Positions 7,736 to 17,085 of a DNA stretch of 64,000 nucleotides are shown piece by piece (positions within the stretch are counted from its first letter, which is position 1; every line of letters starts with the position of its first letter). A program made the translations under genes and the position numbers. Under the pieces are notes generated by a model. That model was not told the origin of the DNA. It searched no databases and was given only the letters and a program-made list of their open reading frames with translations. Location of the stretch: contig NZ_JAKWBL010000004.1 in the NCBI RefSeq assembly GCF_022513635.1, forward strand, positions 992,001 through 1,056,000. Direction: 5' to 3'. The DNA is from Paraniabella ginsengisoli. GTDB taxonomy: Bacteria > Bacteroidota > Bacteroidia > Chitinophagales > Chitinophagaceae.

Positions 7736-8683
7736 TTAACTTTAAATCATCCTCACTAATCTTTATATGCATCGCTTTCGAGTTTTCATCAGCCTGCTGT
7801 GCATTACGCGCTCCGGCCAATGCCGCCGCCACAGCAGGCTGATGAAAGGTCCAGGCCAATACTAACTGTGCGGTTGTTGCGTCATATTTTTGAGCTAAGT
7901 CGGACAAGTTATCGGTCAGCTTTTTTACTTTTTCAAAATCAAATTTTTTGAAATATTGATTGCGATGATCGTCTGCCGCCAGTGCCGACATGTTTTCATA
8001 CTTACCCGTCAGCAATCCACGCTCCATTGGACTGTAAGCAATGATGGATAAATTATTTTCCAGCGCATAAGGCACCGTTTCGGTTTCAATATCGCGCTTC
8101 AACATACTGTAAGGCACCTGGTTGCTTTGCAGCTTCGCGGTTTGTTCCGCTTCTTTCAGTTGTGCCGCGTTATAATTGCATACGCCAATGGCTTTTACTT
8201 TTCCGTCTTGCAACATTTTTTCCATGGCACGCATTGTTTCGTCAATCGGTGTTGTTGTATCAGGCCAATGCAATTGTATCAGGTCGATATAATCTGTTTG
8301 CAATCTTTTTAAACTGGCTTCTACATCTCTTAACGCTGTTTCGTATCCGCCATACCTGTAAACTTTTTTAGGGTTTCCAGCATTGTCTTTCCCATCAAAA
8401 GCAAAGTCACCTTTTTCCATATCCCAAACCATTCCAAACTTAGTAAGTATCTGAACCCTGCTTCTATCGTATTTTTTATGGCTTTGCCCACCAGCTCTTC
8501 ACTGTATCCAAAGCCATAAATCGGCGCGGTATCAATCGATGTTACGCCATTGTCGATGTACGCCTGAATCGCTTCAATGGAATCCTTCTCTTCATTTCCG
8601 CCCCACATAAAGCCACCAATAGCCCATGCGCCCATTGTGATCGGTGTTATCGCTACATTACTATCACCTAATTTTCTTTTCAT
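7698..8683 (-). CDS. Aldo/keto reductase (one frameshift)
   Basis: NAD(P)H-dependent oxidoreductase with an (alpha/beta)8 barrel. MGAWAIGG, then IDTAPIYGFGYSEELVGKAI carry the catalytic Asp and Tyr. The frame breaks in T6 at 8472-8477; one base joins ILTKFGMVW, whose Lys is catalytic. LIQLHWPD has the catalytic His; AYSPMERGLLTGKY and PVAAALAGARN are the cofactor region. Length is about 328 residues. The C-terminal ESQKVGKTV is encoded by the word-repeat tract at 7585-7735, so the native end may have been replaced or extended. Class: general sugar/aldehyde reductase; substrate unknown. Confidence 0.9.
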
Positions 8684-8702
8684 AATTTGTATTATATTTT
8701 TT

Positions 8703-8786
8703 TATTGTCCTGGCAATTGAACAAATAGGATCGCTATTGCCACGCTCGTTTTATCGTCCCGATTATAACTCAACCTACATAAACGA
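8703..8786 (+). repeat. Dispersed 85-bp element, copy A
   Basis: TATTGTCCTGGCAATTGAAC, then TTGCCACGCTCGTTTTATCG and AACTCAACCTACATAAACG. Its TATTGTCC end lies 19 nt upstream of the aldo/keto reductase start (8683) and faces it. It shares TTGCCACGCTCG with copies E and G. Confidence 0.65.
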
Positions 8787-8931
8787 TTATTACAATTAAT
8801 AAGCTGATAAGTTAACAAGTTGAACGGTAGATAAGGAAACACATGCCTTTCAACAAGATTAAACTTTAAACCATCAAACTTCAAACCATTATATATCAAC
8901 TTTTGAGTCCTCTTCTATCTTTACCATTTTT

Positions 8932-8954
8932 AGTCAGACGGAGACGGTCAGACC
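8932..8954. repeat. GGTCTGACGG palindromic repeat, copy 1
   Basis: AGTCAGACGG-AGA-CGGTCAGACC, a 23-nt variant of the element also found at 27055-27077 and 55527-55549. It is in the gap upstream of pyrH (8684-9046), which otherwise holds only element A and AACTTTTCAAC-type word repeats. Confidence 0.6.
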
Positions 8955-9046
8955 TGGTAAACTTTTCAACTTATAAACCTGTAAACTTTTCAACTGTTCC
9001 CTATCTTCGCCACACAATTGTAACAATTAACCATAAAATAAACAGA

Positions 9047-9757
9047 ATGCAGCCTAAATACAAAAGGATTTTGTTAAAACTTTCGGGTGAGTCATTGATG
9101 GGGAATAAGAATTTTGGTATGGACGCGGATGTAATTACCCAATATGCCAGCGAAATTAAGACTGTTGTTGATTTAGGCGTGCAAGTGGCCATTGTAATTG
9201 GAGGCGGGAATATTTATCGCGGCATGAACGAAGCGCAAACCGGTATAGAACGCGCTCATGGAGATTATATGGGCATGTTGGCTACCGTAATCAACGGAAT
9301 GGCTTTACAGGCCGGATTGGAAAAAGCTGGAATATTCACACGCTTGCAAAGCGCCATCAATATGGAGCAAATTGCAGAACCATATATCCGCCGCCGCGCT
9401 ATCAGGCATTTAGAAAAAGAACGCGTGGTGATTTTTGGCGCAGGCACCGGAAACCCTTATTTCACTACAGATACAGCTGGTTCTTTACGTGCTATAGAAA
9501 TACAAGCCGATGTGATTTTAAAAGGCACCCGCGTAGATGGTGTGTACACTGCCGATCCCGAAAAGGACAAAACAGCAACACGCTATAAAACGGTTTCCTA
9601 TCAAGAGTGCCTTACCAACAACCTGCGCATTATGGACATGACAGCCTTTACACTTTGTATGGAAAATCACTTACCGATTATAGTTTTTGATATGAACAAA
9701 CAAGGAAATCTGGCAAGGGTAGCATTGGGTGAAGATGTAGGAACGCTGATTAGTTAA
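9047..9757 (+). CDS. pyrH: Uridylate kinase (UMP kinase)
   Basis: ATG 9047 begins [19 protein letters not shown], the standard start of hexameric bacterial UMP kinase; upstream in-frame codons translate spacer repeats and are excluded. The 236-residue protein has [11 protein letters not shown], the substrate region [14 protein letters not shown] and [16 protein letters not shown], and ends [12 protein letters not shown]. It phosphorylates UMP to UDP for pyrimidine nucleotide supply. A -7-like TATCTTCG lies at 9002-9009. It is 40 nt upstream of pdxH; the gap is made of ATGAATA repeats. Confidence 0.97.
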   Translation: MQPKYKRILLKLSGESLMGNKNFGMDADVITQYASEIKTVVDLGVQVAIVIGGGNIYRGMNEAQTGIERAHGDYMGMLATVINGMALQAGLEKAGIFTRLQSAINMEQIAEPYIRRRAIRHLEKERVVIFGAGTGNPYFTTDTAGSLRAIEIQADVILKGTRVDGVYTADPEKDKTATRYKTVSYQECLTNNLRIMDMTAFTLCMENHLPIIVFDMNKQGNLARVALGEDVGTLIS

Positions 9758-9797
9758 TAGTTCATGGATAATTACTATGAATAATGAATAATGAATA

Positions 9798-10450
9798 ATG
9801 AGCAAGCAAAGTTCAATATCCGATATACGAACTCAATATTCACAGAAAAATTTACTTGAAACTGAAGCATTGTCCAATGCTATTAATCAGTTTGAACTTT
9901 GGTGGAGTGAAGCATTAAAAGCCGAATTGACTGAAGTGAATGCCATGACGCTGGCAACGGCTTTTGCTGATGGAACGCCTGATGCAAGAATTGTTTTGCT
10001 AAAAGATTTTTCCAAATCAGGCTTTACCTTTTTCACAAACTACGACAGTCGTAAAGGCCAGGAGTTGTCGCAAAACCCCAAAGCGTGCTTAGTGTTTTTT
10101 GGAAAGAGTTAGAAAGACAAGTGCGGATAAATGGGGCTGTTTCAAAAATAACTAAGGAAGAAAGCGAGGCCTATTTTTTCTCGCGTCCCTTAGGAAGCCA
10201 GATTGGCGCCATTGCATCCAATCAAAGCAGGGTTATACAAAGTCGGGATAACCTCGAAACAAAAGTAAAAACAATACAGACCCAAACAAGTGAGGGCTTA
10301 AAAATAGAAAAACCAGATTATTGGGGTGGTTATCTTGTAAAGCCTATAACAATTGAATTTTGGCAGGGACGTCCTAACCGGTTGCACGACAGACTCCGTT
10401 ATACTTTACAGGCGGATGAAAATTGGAAGATTGAAAGGCTGGAGCCGTGA
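9798..10450 (+). CDS. pdxH: Pyridoxamine 5'-phosphate oxidase (one frameshift)
   Basis: FMN enzyme that makes pyridoxal phosphate. MTLATAFADGTPDARIVLLK and FFTNYDSRKGQEL are the N-terminal FMN and substrate regions. The frame breaks at T6 (10096-10101); one T gives FFWKELERQVRINGAV. The remainder has SRPLGSQIGAIASNQS, EFWQGRPNRLHDR and ends LQADENWKIERLEP, the classical C-terminus. The repaired length is about 217 residues, normal for the family. It follows pyrH at 40 nt and is probably in the same transcript. Confidence 0.96.
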
Positions 10451-10545
10451 GGGAGAAGTCGGAGAGTCAGTAAGTCCGCAAGTCGGGAAGACAGGACGAA
10501 ATTCACAGACTTGTGGACTTTCCAACTTTCGGTCTTCTCGACTTT
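10450..10545. repeat. GACTTTC/GAAAGTC word-repeat tract, second copy
   Basis: Begins immediately after the pdxH stop: AGTCGGAGAGTCAGTAAGTC and AGTCGGGAAGACAGG on the left, then GGACTTTCCAACTTTCGGTC and TCGACTTTTTCCCG on the right. It is an imperfect inverted repeat related to 7585-7735. Confidence 0.6.
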
Positions 10546-10629
10546 TTCCCGATTTCGTAAAAACTTTTTCCCGATCCGGCATAAAATAGTTTTCAGTAAA
10601 TCCAATTTTTGCTGTAAAATTTATTTTTT

Positions 10630-10962
10630 ATGGCCTGTGATTTTCAATCCCTTTATTATGGAGAAGACGGTTATGTAGTACGCTGCAAACAGTGCGGCCA
10701 TTACCAGGTGGCTTTCGTCTCTACAATGCTAACGCTTAGCGAAGCCGATTTCTATGTTTTTTGCAAACAAGTAAATTACAAAGCAGCGCAATCTTATTCA
10801 AATGTGAATCATGATTCTAAAATCATTATGATTGCTACACCTTCACAGGATGTACATTTAATACTTACCCCTTCTGAACTGAGCCGTCTTCAGAAAACAT
10901 TAGAGGCCGCAGATAATGAAATAAAGGCTCAGGAATTGCTATGCCTTTTTAAAGAGGGATAA
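10630..10962 (+). CDS. Small conserved Bacteroidota protein with CxxC motif (DUF6686-like)
   Basis: A 110-residue protein with RCKQCGHYQVAF near residue 19, a single CxxC that could bind metal with other ligands, and the C-terminal LTPSELSRLQKTLEAADNEI helix. The layout resembles a Bacteroidota-only family I recall as DUF6686; the exact name is uncertain. No signal peptide or membrane segment is visible. It stands alone between the pdxH repeat tract and the convergent THX gene. Confidence 0.75.
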   Translation: MACDFQSLYYGEDGYVVRCKQCGHYQVAFVSTMLTLSEADFYVFCKQVNYKAAQSYSNVNHDSKIIMIATPSQDVHLILTPSELSRLQKTLEAADNEIKAQELLCLFKEG

Positions 10963-10965
10963 AAA

Positions 10966-10999
10966 AACAGGAACCTGAAAGCTCCTGTTATATAATTTT
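10966..10999 (+). terminator. Possible terminator
   Basis: AACAGGA (10966-10972) pairs with TCCTGTT (10983-10989) across a 10-nt loop, followed by ATAATTTTT. The U-tract is weak and interrupted. Confidence 0.45.
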
Positions 11000-11016
11000 T
11001 GCCCTAAAGTATCAAA

Positions 11017-11145
11017 TTATTTAGCTGCTTCTTCTTTCTTGGCTGCTAATTTTTTCTTTACCTCAGGAGAAATTGCAGGGCGGCTTTTGCCAAAAGACCC
11101 TTTAAAACGTTTTCCCTTTGCGGTTTTTTTATCGCCTCTTCCCAT
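11017..11145 (-). CDS. 30S ribosomal protein THX family
   Basis: A 42-residue, very basic protein starting at 11145: MGRGDKKTAKGKRFKGSFGK, then a Lys/Ala-rich tail ending EEAAK. The MGxGDKKTxxGK start matches Bacteroidota small ribosomal subunit proteins of the THX family, which fill a gap at the top of the 30S head. In the longer frame upstream there is no plausible start. It is transcribed on the same strand as, and 100 nt downstream of, the HU gene. Confidence 0.8.
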   Translation of the reverse strand: MGRGDKKTAKGKRFKGSFGKSRPAISPEVKKKLAAKKEEAAK

Positions 11146-11245
11146 AATTAAAAAATTTATGCAAAAGTACAGAAAAAATGGGGATATCGGACACAAAAAT
11201 GCCCCACAAGTGCTGCAGGGCATTATTAAATCTGATTTCTTACTG

Positions 11246-11515
11246 TTAGATTTTAGAAGAAAGCTCTTTGCCCGCTTTAAATTTGGCAACTTTTTTCGCT
11301 TTAATTTTAATAACAGCACCTGTTTGTGGGTTACGGCCATTGCGCGCAGCCCTTTTAGTAACAGAAAAAGTACCAAAGCCAACCAAAGTTACTTTGTCGC
11401 CTTTTTTCAAAGTTTTAGTTACAGCTTCTACAAAAGAGTCTAAAGTAGCGTTAGCCTGTGTTTTAGTAATACCGGCATCTTTGGCAAGCTTTTCAATTAA
11501 TTCTGCTTTGTTCAT
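11246..11515 (-). CDS. HU-family DNA-binding protein
   Basis: An intact 89-residue HU/IHF-family protein: [40 protein letters not shown], then [20 protein letters not shown] with the arm-tip Pro that intercalates into DNA. It is a nucleoid-associated architectural protein. A promoter with both Bacteroidota elements lies 32-64 nt upstream. Probably co-transcribed with THX. Confidence 0.97.
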   Translation of the reverse strand: MNKAELIEKLAKDAGITKTQANATLDSFVEAVTKTLKKGDKVTLVGFGTFSVTKRAARNGRNPQTGAVIKIKAKKVAKFKAGKELSSKI

Positions 11516-11546
11516 AGTTAAATTTTTAATGAGTTTATTTCGAAAA

Positions 11547-11579
11547 CAAATTTAGAAGGTTTTCCTTCATACTAACAAA
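11547..11579 (-). promoter_or_regulatory. Promoter of the HU gene
   Basis: Read on the minus strand, TTG (complement of 11577-11579), 22 nt, then TAAATTTG (complement of 11547-11554), a perfect -7 box. Transcription should start near 11543, giving a leader of about 28 nt. Confidence 0.65.
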
Positions 11580-11609
11580 ATATTTTGTTATAATCTATGT
11601 TTTACAAAT

Positions 11610-11725
11610 CTTCTAAAACGCTGATGTGGTAAGCGTTTGCGAAAATTTCAAGATTTTGCGGACTACGAATTTTAGAACGTTAATTCGCTGAAATTCTTTA
11701 CTGTAAAGGATTTCAGCGTTTTTTT
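11610..11725 (+). ncRNA. Candidate structured RNA ending in an orphan terminator
   Basis: On the plus strand AAACGCT (11616-11622) pairs with AGCGTTT (11632-11638). Further on, CGCTGAAA (11686-11693) pairs with TTTCAGCG (11711-11718), followed by T7 (11719-11725), a strong Rho-independent terminator. No plus-strand gene precedes it: the HU gene is divergent. An unannotated small RNA, or the end of an antisense transcript, would explain the terminator. No Bacteroidota promoter is certain upstream (TATGTTTT at 11596 is a near match). Confidence 0.35.
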
Positions 11726-11808
11726 CTGAAATGCAGGACAGTAAAGGCTTTTAGAGTAATATAGCATTTTTTTGGAAACTACAAGCTATAAAAAAATGTT
11801 TTGCACAT

Positions 11809-12129
11809 TCAATTCACAACCTCCATAATGGTTCTAAAAGCGATGAATTGGTTGCCCCATTTATCAATTGTTTCCTTACGCAGGCTTGTTGAAAAGTTGG
11901 CCAAATAGCGTTCATATTGAGCTTCACTTGCCGCATGATACTGGATCGCATAGGTTGGTCCTTCCTCATCATCTACGCCTTTTAGCCTTAATATAACTGC
12001 TTTAAAATAGCAACCTGTTGCCAACACGGCTGGAATATGGTAGTCGCGCATCCATTTTAACCAGTCTTCATGGATGTTATTGGAAACTTTATTGGTGACG
12101 TTGTAGATCAAAAATGTTTGTTGTTCCAT
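11809..12129 (-). CDS. DUF4286 family protein
   Basis: A 106-residue protein beginning at 12129, with MEQQTFLIYNVTNKVSNNIH, then EDWLKWMRDYHIPAVLATG, TYAIQYHAASEAQYERYL and the end FIAFRTIMEVVN. This pattern is characteristic of DUF4286, a Bacteroidota family with a ferredoxin-like dimeric alpha/beta-barrel look. No function is known. Its ATG overlaps the stop codon of the xth gene (TAATG), indicating translational coupling. Confidence 0.9.
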   Translation of the reverse strand: MEQQTFLIYNVTNKVSNNIHEDWLKWMRDYHIPAVLATGCYFKAVILRLKGVDDEEGPTYAIQYHAASEAQYERYLANFSTSLRKETIDKWGNQFIAFRTIMEVVN

Positions 12130-12897
12130 TATAACTCAAGTTTAAGATAAATAGGGCAGTGGTCGCTGTGTTTTACATCGGGATATATTTCGGCATCAGC
12201 CACCTTGTTCTTCAATGGATCGGTAACAGTAATATAGTCAATACGCCAACCTTTATTATTGAGCCGCACAGTCGGGAAACGCTGGCTCCACCAGCTATAC
12301 CTGTGAGCAGCTTCCGGATGAATGATACGAAAGGTATCATTGTATCCGTCTGTAACAAACTTATCCATCCAGGCTCTTTCTTCTGGTAAGAAACCGGATG
12401 ATTTTTTATTTCCTTTCGGATCATGAATGTCTATTTCTTTATGCGCAATATTATAATCACCGCAAATCACCAGCTTTTGGTGTTTCTTTTTTAATTCATT
12501 CAGGTAAATAAAGAATTCATCCAGCCACATGTATTTGAAGGCTTGTCGCAAGTCGCCACTGGTACCCGAAGGAAAGTAAGCATTGATCAATCGTAGATCG
12601 CCAAAGTCTAACTGAATAACGCGGCCCTCATCGTCACTTACCTGATGACCTGTTCCATAAACAACATTATCGGGTTTTGTTTTGGTAAAAACAGCAACGC
12701 CACTATATCCTTTTTTTGGGCGGAAAACCAATAGTCATGATAACCTAAATCATTGATAGCTGCGCAGTCTACATTCTCTTTTTCTGCTTTGGTTTCCTGT
12801 ACACAAATGATATCGGCGGGGTCGGTTTTAAGCCAGTCTAAAAAACCTTTTTTATGGCGGCGCGTATGCCGTTTACGTTATAGCTGATTATTCGCAT
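12129..12897 (-). CDS. xth: Exodeoxyribonuclease III (two frameshifts)
   Basis: Starts at 12897 with MRIISYNVNGIRAAI. One A missing from T6/A6 at 12848-12853 and one from T7 at 12711-12717 break the frame; repair gives IKKGFLDWLKTDPADIICVQ with the metal-binding E in QETKAE, then AQKKGYSGVAVFTK. Downstream are ICGDYNIAHKEIDIHDP, WRIDYI and SDHCPIYLKL with the catalytic His. Length about 256 residues, standard for this AP endonuclease/3'-5' exonuclease of base-excision repair. Upstream a -7 box TATTTTTG (complement of 12923-12930) predicts a leader of about 23 nt. It overlaps DUF4286 by one base. Confidence 0.96.
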
Positions 12898-12989
12898 GGT
12901 CGTTTAAATTGAGTATGAGCAACAAAAATAGGATGTTGATTTGTTATCGTTTTTAAATTTATATATTCGCTGAGCGATCGAATTTATTG

Positions 12990-13080
12990 GAGCGACTTAT
13001 AATTTTGATGCCATATATTCGGAATGATAAAACGAGCGTGGCAACGAAGATGCCCTATATTCTGCTGTTGGGTAAATAAA
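12990..13080 (-). repeat. Dispersed 85-bp element, copy E (with partial tandem copy)
   Basis: Inverted relative to copy A: GATGCC-ATATATTCG, then AAAACGAGCGTGGCAACG, GATGCCCTATATTCTG, CTGTTGGGTAAATAAA. The A/T-rich end stops 5 nt before the ATG of the LOG-family gene at 13086, so that gene's upstream signals must lie within the element. A second GATGCC-ATATATTC unit at 13006-13021 suggests a partial duplication. Confidence 0.65.
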
Positions 13081-13085
13081 AAAGT

Positions 13086-13844
13086 ATGCAAGAAGAAAAA
13101 AAGAAAAAAGCTAAAAAGATTGCTGAACCTATCATACCAGCTAAAGAACATGTGTACCTTGAAGGCCCTAAGAGCAGGGGGTATGAGTTCGTGTTTTTAT
13201 TTAAAGTGGTTTGGGAGTTTTTTAAAGGATTAAGAAACCTGCATTTTGTGGGCCCTTGCGTAACCGTGTTTGGATCTGCAAGGTTTAAGGATGATCATAT
13301 TTATTATCAAAAAGCAATGGAGTTTGGCAAACGCATTGCTGGTACGGGTTTTACAACCATGACGGGCGGCGGCCCGGGTATTATGGAAGCCGCTAACCGC
13401 GGCGCTTTTGAAGCAGGTGGAAAATCGGTGGGTTGTAATATCAGATTACCATTTGAGCAACATTATAATAAATACCTTACCAAAGCTGTAACGTTTGATC
13501 ATTTCTTTATCAGGAAAACGCTTCTAATTAAATATAGTTATGCTTTCATAATCATGCCGGGTGGTTTTGGTACAATGGACGAGTTTTTTGAAACACTAAC
13601 GTTAATACAAACCAAAACGATCACTCAATTTCCTATTGTAATTTTTGGAAAGGAGTTTTATGCAGACCTTATGGTAGCCATTGAAGACATGGCTGAAAAA
13701 GGCACTATATCGCCGGAAGATTTAGACCTGGTGCTGCTTACAGACGATATTGATGAAGCAATGGATCATATCAGCAAATACATCACAACAAATTATAAAA
13801 TAAAAAGACGCAGGCGTATGCCCTGGTTTTTTGAAAAGAAATAA
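13086..13844 (+). CDS. LOG-family (TIGR00730) nucleotide phosphoribohydrolase-like protein
   Basis: Intact 252 residues. The Lys-rich N-terminus (MQEEKKKKAKK) precedes a Rossmann fold: CVTVFGSARF, then TMTGGGPGIMEAANRGAFEA and IIMPGGFGTMDEFFETLTLI, which are the two signatures of LOG proteins (GGGxGxM and PGGxGTxxE). Family members cleave nucleoside 5'-monophosphates, including cytokinin ribotides, to free base and ribose phosphate. The basic C-terminus ends KIKRRRRMPWFFEKK. It stands alone, and dispersed element E directly abuts its start codon. Confidence 0.93.
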   Translation: MQEEKKKKAKKIAEPIIPAKEHVYLEGPKSRGYEFVFLFKVVWEFFKGLRNLHFVGPCVTVFGSARFKDDHIYYQKAMEFGKRIAGTGFTTMTGGGPGIMEAANRGAFEAGGKSVGCNIRLPFEQHYNKYLTKAVTFDHFFIRKTLLIKYSYAFIIMPGGFGTMDEFFETLTLIQTKTITQFPIVIFGKEFYADLMVAIEDMAEKGTISPEDLDLVLLTDDIDEAMDHISKYITTNYKIKRRRRMPWFFEKK

Positions 13845-13871
13845 ACTATTGTGGCTTAAGCATAATAGGAC

Positions 13872-13930
13872 TGTCAGGCTGAGCTTGCCGAAGCCCGCTT
13901 CGACGACCCTTCGGCAGGCTCAGGGTGACA
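13872..13930. repeat. Long palindromic intergenic repeat
   Basis: TGTCAGGCTGAGCTTGCCGA pairs imperfectly with TTCGGCAGGCTCAGGGTGAC across a 15-nt loop. This GGCTGAGC-TTGCCGAAG type of palindrome is widespread in many bacterial genomes. It sits between two convergent genes (LOG and tamL) and may act as a bidirectional transcript end. Confidence 0.75.
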
Positions 13931-13966
13931 ACCGACACGACAGGTTTTACTTTAACATAACTCTAT

Positions 13967-16334
13967 TTAGAATATAAAAGGATAACCAATACCTACCTGT
14001 AATTGGCTGCCTTTAAAAAATGGGTATGCAAAGAATTTATTTTGATAAGCAGCGTTATTAATGTCAGGACTTGGGTCTTTCACTTTGTAGGCGTAATCCA
14101 GCCTTATTACAAAAAAGCCAAAGTCGGCTCTGACACCGGCTCCCGAGCCAATAGCAAGATCGGTGCCCAGCCGTGATAAATTAAATCGTTCTTCTGGATT
14201 GCCTGCATCCTTTTTAAGAAACCAAACATTTCCGACATCTGTAAATATTGCTCCATTAATAGGCAGGCTTCCGATACTAAAAAGTGGCATTCTATATTCA
14301 ATATTAGCTTCAAGCTGTACATCACCAAATCTATCAGGTACACTACCTGAGCCTTCAAAGTCTTTGATAGCAGATCCCGGCCCCAGCCTGCGTAATTGCC
14401 AGGCGCGCATACTATTGGGTCCTCCGCTATAATATTGTTTAAAGAAGGGTAATTGCGACCGCTTTAACGGATTGGCTGTTGCATCAAACTCATATCCAAC
14501 ACCACCAAATCCCCTAAGTACCAAACCTGTTTTACTGCTTAGTTTGATCAGCTTGGCATATTCTGCATCTAATTTTATAAAACGATAAAGCTGCTCGTCA
14601 ATAAAGCTGTTACGTACTAAACCGGTAAGAAGTCCGGAAGATTCAAAGTTCATCCTTATTACATTGACACTTCTTTTGTTTGGACTATTCCACGGCATAG
14701 AAAAATTGGTGATCACGGAAGTAATCAAACCGTCGGAAAAAAGATTCTGAATGGATGGATTATTATCTATCAATGTAAGCAGGCTATCTCTTTTTTGATA
14801 TAAGAATATTCAATGTTCGGGATTTTAACTCCCAAATTAAAAGTTCGGTTAGTAAGCGCATATTCTTTAGCACGCCATACAAATTCGTAACCCCAGGAAG
14901 TATTGAAACTTGTAAGGTTGAAAAGGTATCTCCTCTCGGTATTGGCAGCATTGAGGCTTAAAATGGATTGTATGTTTCCACGGAAAGACTCCTTGAAATT
15001 CTTCATGCCAGGAAATACATAACGTGGAAAGATAAGCGAATTGCTGAGGCTGAGTTGTTGAGTTTGTATAAACTCTCCTGAATTAATTCCGCCTAACTCT
15101 ACACCATATCGCACATTAGTATTGAGTAGATTAGCGTTTCGCAAAAAATTCCTGTTTTGCAAACCGACATTCATGCCAAGTCCCACAAAGTTTCCGCTAA
15201 TAATGCTTTGGCTAAAACTTCCCTCAAAATTTGTAGTAAAATTATATTTTGGAGCAGGCGTTAAACGCATTATAAAATCGACCGTGTCAGACTTTTCTCT
15301 GGGTATTTGTGATATATCAACCAGGCGCCAGGTTCCTAAATTATTAAATCGGTTGAGAGTTCGCATATACCTGCTTTGCCTATATAATTCTCCGCGGTTC
15401 AGGTATATATATTGGGGGAAAAGTTTAGGCTTGAATTTGTTAGCATGTTGAATTACGGTGATATTGCGAATAGTGGTAGATAATTCTTTCCGGTTCGTTG
15501 TATCCATTCTGGTGTCGGGATAAACGGTAACGTTACCAACATAGAATTTTTGGAGGCTGATTGAATCATCGATATTCTTCTGGCGCAAATCTAAATCAGC
15601 GGTGGGGTTTTCTTTTCTTTGTTGCAGTTTTTGTAGTTGATCTAATTGCTCCAACGGATCTAAGGTTGGTTCCAATAAATCAAAATCAAGCGTGTCCCAA
15701 AGCCCATATAAATTATTGCGGGAAAAAGCAGGTAACCGTTGTTGCGGTAGACTTCTACCAGACGGTCGAGTTCTGCGGAAATTGCGGCTTGCGCAAATGG
15801 GTCTCCTTTATGAAGTACGGCATCGCTTAAATTACTGTCTGCCAAATGTTGCAAGCTATCATTCTGAAAGGTATAGGAAAGTGAATCGATGCGCGTAACT
15901 TCTCCGGGCCACACATTGAAATTGATAAATGCCCGCTGTTGATCGCCTACTTTTTTGACCTGTGTTGTATAGTCGATAGAATCATGAAAATAACCTTCTG
16001 CTGCCAGGTAATTATTCATATATTCCACTGATTTATTTATAAGCGCTGTATCAAGCGGTTGAGGGTTTTTTAATACTTCCCAAAAAACCTTATCTAACTT
16101 TCTCGCAGCAATGCTATCATCAAGCTGTTCAGATAAACCGCCTTCAAGCCTTGCTTTTTCGTCTTTCCTGACCTCTTTTTCTTTTACATTGATTTTAGTT
16201 TCGAAAATATAAGGCCTGCCTTTAGGCTCATTTCTTACAATGGTAAAAAGTGTACACGATGAAAAAACAAACACCATTATAAGCGGTAAGAACAGAAGAT
16301 GTTTATTTTTGTATGATGGGAGTTGTTTCTGCAA
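13967..16334 (-). CDS. Lipidated BamA/TamA-family outer membrane protein, TamL-like (two frameshifts)
   Basis: The protein begins as a lipoprotein: MQKQLPSYKNKHLLFLPLIM-VFVFSSC, lipobox Cys at about residue 27. I choose a TTG start at 16334 because the -7 box TATATTTG (complement of 16373-16380) excludes the ATG at 16385. POTRA-like repeats follow (YMNNYLAAEGYFHDSIDY; DRLVEVYRNNGYLLF), then a C-terminal 16-strand-type barrel with GGPNSMRAWQLRRLGPG, the L6-loop motif of BamA/TamA proteins, and the end VGIGYPFIF. Lesions are in A5 at 15723-15727 and T6 at 14791-14796. About 790 residues. In Bacteroidota lipidated homologues are called TamL and usually sit next to tamB; no tamB is adjacent here. 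Confidence 0.88.
16304..16311 (+). promoter_or_regulatory. -7 box of the TrmH-like methylase gene, inside divergent tamL
   Basis: A perfect TATTTTTG at 16304-16311, 41 nt before ATG 16353, lies inside the 5' end of tamL. The tamL -7 box (complement of 16373-16380) lies inside the methylase gene. The two divergent promoters are therefore interleaved, so the transcripts overlap at their 5' ends. Confidence 0.5.
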
Positions 16335-16352
16335 TTGAATTATCTTAATAGG

Positions 16353-17085
16353 ATGCTTACTAAATCTGAGGTCAAATATATTCAAAGTTTAAGCCAAAAA
16401 AATTTAGGGATGAAGAAGGCGTTTATATAATAGAAGGCCCTAAAATAGTTGAGGAAGCGCTGGCGTCGCAATATTTGAAAATTAAGAAGATATATGGATT
16501 GGACGATTGGGTAGCGCAACATGAAAAAAATATGAAAGTGTAAGCATAATAGCAGTTTCAGATTTTGAACTTGCCAAAATATCTCAGCAAAAAACGCCTA
16601 ATCAGGTGTTAGCTATTGTTCAAATTCCATCGTTTGAAAAGCTCCAACACAATGAAAATGCATTAAGCTTAGCGCTTGATGGCATACAAGACCCCGGAAA
16701 TTTAGGAACCATTATTCGCATTGCCGATTGGTTTGGTATCGATCAAATTATTTGTAGCAGGGATTGTGCTGATGTGTATAATGCTAAAGTTGTACAGGCC
16801 TCAATGGGAAGTATTTTCAGGGTTTCAATATATTATACTGACCTTGACAGCTGGATGGGTGAACAAAAAACTACCATGTTCTACGGTGCCGCTTTAAACG
16901 GTACTCCTCTGAAAAAAATAACAGGATTAGAAAAAGGTGTTATTGTGATTGGTAATGAATCAAAAGGTATCAGGGAGCATGTAATGAGCCGCATCACACA
17001 AAAAATAACAATTGAAAAATTTGGTGCCGCTGAATCTTTAAATGCCGCTGTTGCCGCAGGTATTATTCTTTCACATTTGAAATAG
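16353..17085 (+). CDS. TrmH-family (SPOUT) RNA methyltransferase (two frameshifts)
   Basis: Starts MLTKSEVKYIQSLSQKKF at 16353. One A missing from each of two A7 runs (16396-16402, 16524-16530) splits the gene. Repaired, it reads EGPKIVEEAL in the N-terminal substrate-binding domain, then the SPOUT core ALDGIQDPGNLGTIIRIADW, VIVIGNESKGIREHV and AESLNAAVAAGIILSHL, the three motifs of AdoMet-dependent 2'-O-ribose methylases of the TrmH/RlmB type. About 244 residues. The target nucleotide is unknown. It is followed by a 109-nt spacer of GAATAGT repeats and rpiA. Confidence 0.92.

Noticed and set aside
8702-8899. A minus-strand frame upstream of pyrH
   Set aside because: It consists entirely of translated dispersed element A and word repeats.
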